Part shown: positions 46,729 through 53,128 of the stretch, one piece after another
How the letters are laid out: every line of letters begins with the position of its first letter
Numbering within the stretch: the first letter of the stretch is position 1
Assembly: GCF_019429565.1 (NCBI RefSeq)
Contig: NZ_JAHXSA010000001.1
Coordinates: forward strand, 1,607,390 to 1,671,389
Source of the DNA: Schaalia sp. ORNL0103
Lineage (GTDB): Bacteria; Actinomycetota; Actinomycetes; Actinomycetales; Actinomycetaceae
DNA: 64,000 nucleotides
Direction of reading: 5' to 3'
The notes under the pieces: model-generated
The model's database searches: none
What the model was told of the DNA's origin: nothing
What the model saw: only the letters and a program-made list of their open reading frames with translations
Made by a program: the position numbers and the translations under genes

Positions 46729-47250
46729 TCAGGCGGTGAGGAAGTCCGCGTCGGGGCGGGCGCTCAGCGCCTTGGCGACGGCGCGGCGGAAGCGGTCGTT
46801 CATGGGAGGGAGCTGGTCGCCGCGGAAGAACACGGTCTCGCTGTTTTCGCCGTCGGCGGGGCTCGGCTCGCCGCTCACCCACTGCGCGGCGAAGGCGACG
46901 TCCAGGTAGGTGGTGACGTCTCCGTTGTCGTAGGTGACGGGACCGACGACCTCGACGGACAGGAGGCGGCGCACCTCGATGCGAACGTCGGCTTCCTCCA
47001 AGGCCTCGCGGGCGGCGGCGATCGCGGGCTCCTCGCCCGGGTCGACGATGCCTGTCACGGGGGTCCAGGCGCCGTTATCCGAGCGACGCACGCAGAGAAC
47101 CTCGACATCCTCAGGAGCGATGGGGTGCTCCCAGTCGATCGCCGCCCGACCGGGGGCGGGGCGCGCGATAACGACGGTCGTGCCGGGCATCCACAGGGGC
47201 GCATGGCCGACGTGACGGCGCAGTTCGAGGACGAAGTCGGGGGTAGCCAT
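46729..47250 (-). CDS. NUDIX hydrolase
   Basis: 173 aa. The Nudix box is G67-IVDPGEEPAIAA-REALEEADV, with catalytic glutamates in REALEE (residues 81-86). The substrate is unknown (candidates are nucleoside diphosphate derivatives, ADP-ribose or oxidised nucleotides). It lies 18 bp after the AspT-like transporter stop on the same strand, yet TAGACT (47257-47262) ends 6 nt before ATG 47250, so it probably has its own leaderless promoter inside the gap. Confidence 0.92.
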   Translation of the reverse strand: MATPDFVLELRRHVGHAPLWMPGTTVVIARPAPGRAAIDWEHPIAPEDVEVLCVRRSDNGAWTPVTGIVDPGEEPAIAAAREALEEADVRIEVRRLLSVEVVGPVTYDNGDVTTYLDVAFAAQWVSGEPSPADGENSETVFFRGDQLPPMNDRFRRAVAKALSARPDADFLTA

Positions 47251-47268
47251 GGCCCTAGTCTACGGCGC

Positions 47269-48843
47269 TCACAGGAAGGAGGTGATGAGCGGCAGGAGCA
47301 GGATCTTGACGATAATCGCAAACGCGAAGAGGGTCGCGTAGGCGGCCTCGATGCGCTCGTCGGTGACGCGGGCGTCGGCGGCCTGCAGGACTGCCGGCTG
47401 GCCGAGGAAGCCCGCAATGCCACCCGCGGCGCGCGCGGAGGACAGGCCGATGAACTTTGCGCCGAGGGCCTGGATGACGCAGCAGACGACAACCATGACG
47501 GCGGCGAGGAGCGCGGCGCGCCAACCCTCAGGGCTGCCGAGCAGGCTCGCGAACTGCGGTCCGGCATTCAGGCCGAGGGCCGCGAGGAAGAGCATGAGGC
47601 CGATCTGTCGGATCGTCAGGTTCGCGGCGGCGGGCAGGGTCCACACGAGCGGTCCGGTGCGGCGCAGTGCGCCGAGCAGCATGCCGACGATCAGGGGGCC
47701 GGCGGCGGCGCCCAGCTGGAAGCCCTGGCCACCGGGCAGCGGGAAGGAGACGATACCCAGGAGCAGACCGAGGACGAGGCCAATGCCGAAGGCCATGCCA
47801 TCAACCTCGGCGACGCGGCGCTCGGAGTCGCCGAGCCACTCAGCAATGTCGTCGAGCTCGTCCGTGGGAACGACGACGGCGACGTGATCGCCGAGCTGCA
47901 GGTCAAGGTCGTCGCGCGCCAGGAGGTCCAGGTCACCGCGGCGCACGCGCGTGATGACGGCACCGAAGCGCTTGGTGACGTTGAGCTCGGAGACGCTGCG
48001 GCCGGCGACGTCGGGGTTGGATACGACGATGCGCTCGAAGGCAAGGTCGGAACGGTCGTCCTCGAGGTTGTGGTCGAGGATCTCGCCGACGAGGGGTGCC
48101 GTCTCCTTGATCGACGCGGGATCGCCGACCATGACGACGTGGTCGCCCGGCAGCAGGTCCTCACCGGGAGCGGTGACGCGGGTGCGCCCGTCGCGGCACA
48201 GGTAGGACAGGCGCACGCGCTGGTCGCGCCACGCATCAATGTCACGGGTGTTGATCTGCTTGGTCACGTGCACGCTGACAGCCTCAAGGGACGCACCCGC
48301 CAGGGAGGGCGTGTCCTTGGGGCCGACCCACTTCCTCGTCACGGTGATCGTCACAATGAGAATGCCACCGATGACGCCCACCGGATAGCCGAAGGCGTAT
48401 CCGACCGCCGCGTGGGGATCTCCCGTGAGGCGGGTGGCCGTATCGAGGGCGGGCGCGGCCGTCAGAGCTCCCGTGAACAGGCCCGAAGTCAGGCCGGACG
48501 ACAGTCCGAGGAGACGTCCGCCCGCGAGCGCGATAGCCGCGCCGACAATACACACGATCGTCGTCAACGCGAGGAGGTTCGTCTGCTTACGCAAATCTTG
48601 GAAGAAGGTCGCGCCCGCGGAAATGCCGACGCAATACACGAAGAAGGCCAGGCCCATCGGCTGGACGATCGACATGTGGGTGCTGACAACCTCGGGATGC
48701 AAAGCCGAAACGATGAGGCCGACGAAGAGCGCACCCGCCGCTCCGAAGCGCAGCGGGCCGATCCGAATGGCCCCGATCGCCGCGCCCAACGCAACAACGA
48801 CAAACAGCGCGAGCAGGGGTGAAGACGCGAAAAGAGAGGCCAT
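47269..48843 (-). CDS. AspT/YidE-type transporter with paired TrkA-C domains
   Basis: 524 aa. Two membrane halves of about five helices each (residues ~1-160 and ~355-524) flank two central RCK/TrkA-C domains ('LLPGDHVVMVGDPASIKE' and 'LQLGDHVAVVVPTDELDD'). This is the architecture of the aspartate:alanine exchanger (AAEx) family, which includes AspT, YidE and YbjL. The substrate is not predictable. The frame is open to 48882. ATG 48843 is preferred because TACTCT (48851-48856) ends 7 nt before it; a GAAAG lies in the same gap. Confidence 0.9.
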   Translation of the reverse strand: MASLFASSPLLALFVVVALGAAIGAIRIGPLRFGAAGALFVGLIVSALHPEVVSTHMSIVQPMGLAFFVYCVGISAGATFFQDLRKQTNLLALTTIVCIVGAAIALAGGRLLGLSSGLTSGLFTGALTAAPALDTATRLTGDPHAAVGYAFGYPVGVIGGILIVTITVTRKWVGPKDTPSLAGASLEAVSVHVTKQINTRDIDAWRDQRVRLSYLCRDGRTRVTAPGEDLLPGDHVVMVGDPASIKETAPLVGEILDHNLEDDRSDLAFERIVVSNPDVAGRSVSELNVTKRFGAVITRVRRGDLDLLARDDLDLQLGDHVAVVVPTDELDDIAEWLGDSERRVAEVDGMAFGIGLVLGLLLGIVSFPLPGGQGFQLGAAAGPLIVGMLLGALRRTGPLVWTLPAAANLTIRQIGLMLFLAALGLNAGPQFASLLGSPEGWRAALLAAVMVVVCCVIQALGAKFIGLSSARAAGGIAGFLGQPAVLQAADARVTDERIEAAYATLFAFAIIVKILLLPLITSFL

Positions 48844-48900
48844 AGCTTTCAGAGTACCTGTCATGCGTCCGACGTTCCCCACGACTGTCAGATTGCCTGC

Positions 48901-48928
48901 GTTAAGAACCTCACGGATTGGTTACACT
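48901..48928 (+). promoter_or_regulatory. Predicted promoter of the tandem two-gene modules
   Basis: GTTAAG (48901-48906), 16-bp spacer, TACACT (48923-48928), 25 bp before ATG 48954. Confidence 0.45.
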
Positions 48929-48953
48929 GGTGCCAGAAACTGAAAGGACGGTC

Positions 48954-49442
48954 ATGCCTCAACCAGCACCCGGATGGTACCCCGATCCCGCAGGAAGCCA
49001 GCGCCTTCGCTGGTGGAACGGCGGCGAGTGGACCGAACAATTCCACGATATGCCGCAGCAGGGAGCGCCTGTCGCGCAGCAAATGCCCGTAGACCAGGCG
49101 GCGGGGCAGTACATGCCCGCCCAGTCGCAGGCTCCGACCGTTTCCTCCGACCCCTACAATCCGGCGGGTGTTGCCCCGCAGCTGGGCGCCACTGGAATGG
49201 ACCCGCAGGCGGGAGACGCCGCTCCGAAGAGCGGTCGCGGATGGGTCATCGGCACTATTGTCTCCGTTCTCCTCATGGTCGTTTTCTTCGGCACGATGGT
49301 GTACTCGGGCATGCATCTGCGCGCTCAGAACGTCGAGTGGCGCGACGTGCAGGAGCAGCGCAACTCCACAAAGATCAGCCTCGACAATAAACAGGATGAA
49401 CTCAACGATGTGAAGGAAGAACTCGAGGAGGCACAGAAGTGA
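48954..49442 (+). CDS. DUF2510 membrane protein with coiled-coil tail (module 1, gene A)
   Basis: 162 aa from ATG 48954 (GAAAGGA upstream). The N-terminal DUF2510 signature 'GWYPDPAGSQRLRWWNGGEW' (residues 7-26) is a short Trp-rich motif common at the cytoplasmic end of actinobacterial membrane proteins. A Gln/Pro/Ala-rich linker follows, one membrane helix (97-119), and a charged coiled-coil tail (122-162) predicted outside the cell. Its stop overlaps the next gene by 4 bp (GTGA). The same two-gene arrangement recurs twice downstream. The coiled coil probably pairs with that of gene B. The function is unknown. Confidence 0.85.
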   Translation: MPQPAPGWYPDPAGSQRLRWWNGGEWTEQFHDMPQQGAPVAQQMPVDQAAGQYMPAQSQAPTVSSDPYNPAGVAPQLGATGMDPQAGDAAPKSGRGWVIGTIVSVLLMVVFFGTMVYSGMHLRAQNVEWRDVQEQRNSTKISLDNKQDELNDVKEELEEAQK

Positions 49443-50155
49443 GCAACGGATTCCAGCCCCAGGTGAAGAAGCCCTCCGGCCTTCCTAAGATCCTGACGAT
49501 CATCTGCTCGGTTCTCGCCGTCATCTTCCTCCTTATGAGCGCCACCATGTACGTCAGCGCTCGCTCGAAGGCGCAGGAGATCGAGGATATGCGGGCTGAG
49601 ATCCAGTCCGCGGACGCTAAGACCGTGGAAATCGACAGCGAAATCACATCCACTAAGGAGCAGATCGCCGCGGCCAAGGGGAAGAAAGAGGCTCAGAAGT
49701 GGTGCGATGACGTCACCCGTGAGAATGCAACGGAGACGAAGCTTCGCAGTCAGGGAAGCGCCCTCAAGTCGATGAATCAACCCACGCGCGACGCAGTCGA
49801 TAATCTCTGTTCCCAGAAAAAGGCCTTCATTGAAGCTTTCGCGCAAGACGCAAAAGCAAATACCGAAATGATCACCCCCTCGAGCCTCGATTGCCAGAAA
49901 GACGGCAAGACGATGACGATTACGGCCACTGTCACAATTACTGCTCCCTCGCTCCTGGCGTATGGCAGCATGGATGTTACTTACAACGTGTTCGCAGCCG
50001 ATCACGCGATCACCAAATCCGATACTCCGCTTGGGACAGCAACCGCCACCGTTCCTTCGAGCGGGTCGGGTCCCCTGTCCACATCCATGCCGATCTCGGG
50101 CAACGAGACGCACTGCTCGATCGAACCGGTGAGTATCTGGCCCACCGGTCTGTAA
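49439..50155 (+). CDS. Single-pass protein with Cys-containing ectodomain (module 1, gene B)
   Basis: 238 aa, GTG start overlapping gene A. There is a short cytoplasmic N-terminus, a membrane helix (~17-39), an external coiled coil (41-82), then a globular domain beginning W88-C89 in 'QKWCDDVTREN'. Further cysteines are C124, C152 and C226, and the protein ends 'SIWPTGL'. The first three cysteines (spacings 35 and 28) align with those in the two downstream paralogues, so at least one disulfide is likely. No known domain is recognised. Confidence 0.85.
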   Translation: MSNGFQPQVKKPSGLPKILTIICSVLAVIFLLMSATMYVSARSKAQEIEDMRAEIQSADAKTVEIDSEITSTKEQIAAAKGKKEAQKWCDDVTRENATETKLRSQGSALKSMNQPTRDAVDNLCSQKKAFIEAFAQDAKANTEMITPSSLDCQKDGKTMTITATVTITAPSLLAYGSMDVTYNVFAADHAITKSDTPLGTATATVPSSGSGPLSTSMPISGNETHCSIEPVSIWPTGL

Positions 50156-50200
50156 GCCCCACATCCACAGCGATCTCCCAACACGAGAGCAGGAACCCCG

Positions 50201-50764
50201 ATGAGTGAACCCGCGGAAGGCTGGTACGCCGATCCCAGTGGCGCAAATCAACTGCGCTGGTGGGACGGCCACGCATGGACGGACTACGTCGAGCCGTACG
50301 AGGCACAGGTGCCCTCTCCTCAGGAGGTTGAGGTCGCAGTTCCGGCGGTGGACGAGGCCTTCCCGGCTTCGTCCACCGAGGAGTGGGCCGCCACTTCCGC
50401 CGGTACACCTATCCCCATGCCCGAGGCCTCCCTCCCGCAGGAGGTCACCCCAGCCTCGTCGGTAGCGGAGGCACCGGTCGCGCCGATTCCGATGCCCGGC
50501 TCCCCCAGCGATGAAAAAGACAGCGACGAGGCGGACGCACCCGAGAAGAGCGGAACGCTCAAGTGGGTTCTCGCATGCGCAGCATCGTGGGTGCTCGTCG
50601 CGGTGTTCATTACCGTGCTCGTCATTGCCTGGTCGCACCTGGGGGCCAGCGGCCGCATCCAGGAGGACGCGAAGAGCCGCGCCGAGACCGCCCAGAACGA
50701 GCTCGACACGGCCCGCTCGACGCTCGAGTCCATCAACCAGCAGCTCCAGGAGGCCACCAAGTGA
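50201..50764 (+). CDS. DUF2510 membrane protein with coiled-coil tail (module 2, gene A)
   Basis: 187 aa, ATG 50201 with AGGAAC upstream, 45 bp after module 1. DUF2510 'GWYADPSGANQLRWWDGHAW' is at residues 7-26, then a longer Pro/Glu/Ala-rich linker, a membrane helix (120-145) and a coiled-coil tail 'AKSRAETAQNELDTARSTL'. It overlaps gene B by GTGA. The layout equals module 1, but the linker is diverged. It contains 'VDEAFPASSTEE', whose codons (GGACGAGGCC ... CCGGCTTCGTCC) form an imperfect inverted pair of the recurrent motif. Confidence 0.85.
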   Translation: MSEPAEGWYADPSGANQLRWWDGHAWTDYVEPYEAQVPSPQEVEVAVPAVDEAFPASSTEEWAATSAGTPIPMPEASLPQEVTPASSVAEAPVAPIPMPGSPSDEKDSDEADAPEKSGTLKWVLACAASWVLVAVFITVLVIAWSHLGASGRIQEDAKSRAETAQNELDTARSTLESINQQLQEATK

Positions 50765-51453
50765 GCGCTCCCGCACCCCTGCGTGCCGCAACCGTCGCGG
50801 GCGCCATCCTCGCCACGGCGTTCATCGTCCTCTCAGCCATCGTCGGGGGCATCAACGCGTGGCGCACGCATTCTGCATCCACGTACGAGGCACAGGCTGA
50901 GCAGGCCCAGTCCGACAAGGCCACGGTCGATCAACAGATCACGGAGGCAAAGGCCGCGCTGGATGCTGCCACCGTGCGCAAGGACGCCGAGAGCTGGTGC
51001 GATTCGATCACGCGCGAATCCGCCGCGTCGATCCGAGACTCGCTCAAGACCTACGATTCGGCGACTCAGGCCACCAAGGACGCGATCCACGAACAGTGTG
51101 CAGCCAAGGAGACCCTCGCGCAGGTCTACCGCACCAACAAGGACGCTGACTTTTCCATCGCGGTGGGCGAATGCACGACCGACCAGGTGACGACCACGGT
51201 GAACGGAACGCTCACCCTCAAGGACTCTTCCCAGATCGCGTCGCTGGGCACACTCGATGTGGAGATCAACGGGTTTACCGCGGACAAGGGTAAGAACCCC
51301 AGCCCCGGCTCGCCGTACCAGGGCACGACAACGATCACTCTGACGCCCGGCTCGCCCGCCACTTTCACGCTGTCGATTCCGTACGATCCCGCGATGACCG
51401 ACAAGACCGAGTGCGGTGCGACGATGACCAGCTGGTGGCCCTCCAACCTGTGA
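50761..51453 (+). CDS. Single-pass protein with Cys-containing ectodomain (module 2, gene B)
   Basis: 230 aa, GTG start within the gene A stop. The membrane helix is ~12-34, the coiled coil ~40-75, then W79-C80 in 'ESWCDSITRES', C113, C138 and C218, ending 'SWWPSNL'. Cysteine spacings (33, 25) and the WCDxxTRE motif match module 1 gene B. Beta-strand-like repeats dominate residues 130-215. No domain is recognised. Confidence 0.85.
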   Translation: MSAPAPLRAATVAGAILATAFIVLSAIVGGINAWRTHSASTYEAQAEQAQSDKATVDQQITEAKAALDAATVRKDAESWCDSITRESAASIRDSLKTYDSATQATKDAIHEQCAAKETLAQVYRTNKDADFSIAVGECTTDQVTTTVNGTLTLKDSSQIASLGTLDVEINGFTADKGKNPSPGSPYQGTTTITLTPGSPATFTLSIPYDPAMTDKTECGATMTSWWPSNL

Positions 51454-51502
51454 TGCGCGGTGAATCCCATCACCGCAGCAAATCCAATTTTTTCAACTCG
51501 TA

Positions 51503-51537
51503 TAGAATTGGGGAGACACAGTGAAAGGAGTCTCCCC
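51503..51537 (+). promoter_or_regulatory. -10 box and dyad before module 3
   Basis: TAGAAT (51503-51508, within TATAGAAT) is followed by GGGGAGAC (51510-51517) and its perfect inverse GTCTCCCC (51530-51537), which abuts GTG 51538. The ribosome site GAAAGGAG lies between the arms, so the dyad may be an operator or may fold over the ribosome site. Confidence 0.5.
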
Positions 51538-51858
51538 GTGAGCACCCCCACCCCCGGCCTGCCTGAAGAAGCGGCTGGCTCCCCCATTTCCCCCGCCGGT
51601 CAGGTGCCGGCGGCACCGAGCCCCGCGGTCGCGGCGGCCACGCCGACGTTCACCCCGCTGACTGCCCCGCGCCCGCGCGCGACGGGCGGGCAGATTGCGA
51701 TCGCCGTCATCACGTCGGTCCTCGTCGTCCTCTTTGCCATTACGACCCTTATGGCTGCCGGCATCTACTCCCTGAAGAGCAAGGACCTCACCGAGACCCA
51801 GGAAGAGCTCAGCACCGTCCAGCAGGAGCTTCAGGAAGCGCAGGAGGCCGCCAAGTGA
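51538..51858 (+). CDS. Single-pass membrane protein with coiled-coil tail, no DUF2510 (module 3, gene A)
   Basis: 106 aa, GTG 51538 with GAAAGGAG upstream. A Pro/Ala-rich cytoplasmic start lacks the DUF2510 motif of modules 1 and 2. A membrane helix (53-77) and a short coiled-coil tail 'LTETQEELSTVQQELQEAQE' follow. The GTGA overlap with the next gene is retained, so it is a shortened homologue of the other gene A proteins. It has its own -10 box. Confidence 0.8.
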   Translation: MSTPTPGLPEEAAGSPISPAGQVPAAPSPAVAAATPTFTPLTAPRPRATGGQIAIAVITSVLVVLFAITTLMAAGIYSLKSKDLTETQEELSTVQQELQEAQEAAK

Positions 51859-52568
51859 GTGACAACAACATCCCCACGCCCGAGGCAACCACCCCGGCTC
51901 CCGTGACGGTCGCGACCAAGGCCCCGAAGAGCAAGGGACTGTCGATCTTCAACCGCGTCGCGCTCGTTCTCCTCCTCGTCCTCGTCATCGCGACGACCAC
52001 CCTGTTCGCCTTCGCCGTCCAGAAGACGAAGGCGGAGAAGGACATGAAGGATGAGATCCAGACGATCAAGGAGCAGACCGCCGCCCTCGCCGCCCCGGCC
52101 TGGTGCGAGCAGGTGACCCCGGACAACGTCGACAAGGTCGACGAGCTGTACTCCAAGTACGACAGGATGTCCCCGGAAGCTCAGGAATCCGTGAAGAAGG
52201 AGTGCAAGGACCGCGTTGACGCCGTCCAGCTGCTCAAGTTCCAGGACGCCAAGGACGCGTTCAAGGTGGAGCCCACCTGTGCGCTGGACGACGCTCAGAC
52301 CACACTGCACTGCTCCGTGGACATCTCACCCGTCAGCGACACGACGAAGACCAAGCTCGAGGCCTTCCCAACGACCGACCTGACGCTGCAGATTTCGTTT
52401 GATGATTCGATGTTTGTTGTCGGTACCCCCGATCACGTCATCGATGACGTCGCGACGGCGACAATGACGAAGGGCGAGAAGGTGTCCCTCGAGTTCACGA
52501 CACCCTACGACCCGAGCTGGGGCTCCCACTACAAGGTCGCGGTCACGAAGTACTTCCCGAACGCGTGA
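51855..52568 (+). CDS. Single-pass protein with Cys-containing ectodomain (module 3, gene B)
   Basis: 237 aa, GTG start overlapping gene A. It has a longer Thr/Pro/Ala-rich cytoplasmic N-terminus (~1-33), a membrane helix (34-54), a short coiled coil, then W83-C84 in 'PAWCEQVTPDN', C117, C142 and C153. The first three cysteines keep the 33/25 spacing of module 2. The fourth has moved and the C-terminal Trp motif is lost ('VTKYFPNA'), so this module is the most diverged. Confidence 0.85.
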   Translation: MSDNNIPTPEATTPAPVTVATKAPKSKGLSIFNRVALVLLLVLVIATTTLFAFAVQKTKAEKDMKDEIQTIKEQTAALAAPAWCEQVTPDNVDKVDELYSKYDRMSPEAQESVKKECKDRVDAVQLLKFQDAKDAFKVEPTCALDDAQTTLHCSVDISPVSDTTKTKLEAFPTTDLTLQISFDDSMFVVGTPDHVIDDVATATMTKGEKVSLEFTTPYDPSWGSHYKVAVTKYFPNA

Positions 52569-52592
52569 GCCAGGCACTCTGATCGAACATAC

Positions 52593-52626
52593 TGGTCCCG
52601 TCGCCCCATTCCGGGCGGCGGGACCA
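52593..52626. terminator. Bidirectional terminator between module 3 and the S4 gene
   Basis: TGGTCCCGTCGCCC pairs with GGGCGGCGGGACCA (one G-T wobble) around a short loop. Confidence 0.82.
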
Positions 52627-52696
52627 CGTGCATTCACGAGCGGTAGGAGCGCGGTCCACATTGCCGCGCAGCCCCGCCACGGCCTCGCTCAGGCGC

Positions 52697-53119
52697 TTAG
52701 TAGTGCTCGTGTGAGTCGTATCCGCGCAGCCGATCCAGCTCTCGCCGTTCCTTCTTCGTGGGGCGCCCGCTCCCCTTCTCACGCATGGCGACGGGAATGT
52801 GCACGCGCGGGCGCTCGGGCGTGCGATCGTCGTAGGCCGTGCGCGCCTGCGGGTAGGACACGCGCTTGTTCAGCAGCAGGTTGACCCCCAGGATGCGGTC
52901 GAAGCCCTCGATGCGCAGGCGCACCTCGTCGCCGACTCGCACCTTGTAGGCGGCCTTGACGGGCTCGCCGTTGACGCGCACATGCCCAGCGCGCACGGCA
53001 GCCGTCGCCTGCGACCTGGACTTGAGCTGGCGGGTCGCCCACAGCCACGTATCGACGCGCACGGCCGACGAGGCGAGGGCACCCGCGGGGATAACGACTT
53101 CTTCGGGGGTCTCACTCAT
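52697..53119 (-). CDS. S4-domain RNA-binding protein, Hsp15/RqcP family
   Basis: 140 aa. The S4 domain at residues ~20-80 reads 'VRVDTWLWATRQLKSRSQA' and 'VRAGHVRVNGEPVKAAYKV', then the family tail 'GRPTKKERRELDRLRGY'. Relatives (E. coli Hsp15, Bacillus RqcP) bind 50S subunits carrying stalled peptidyl-tRNA and act in ribosome rescue/quality control. ATG 53119 lies 9 bp after the ABC permease stop with no good ribosome site; a TAGGCG near-match to the leaderless -10 ends 6 nt upstream. Confidence 0.88.
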   Translation of the reverse strand: MSETPEEVVIPAGALASSAVRVDTWLWATRQLKSRSQATAAVRAGHVRVNGEPVKAAYKVRVGDEVRLRIEGFDRILGVNLLLNKRVSYPQARTAYDDRTPERPRVHIPVAMREKGSGRPTKKERRELDRLRGYDSHEHY

Positions 53120-53128
53120 CGCGACCGC

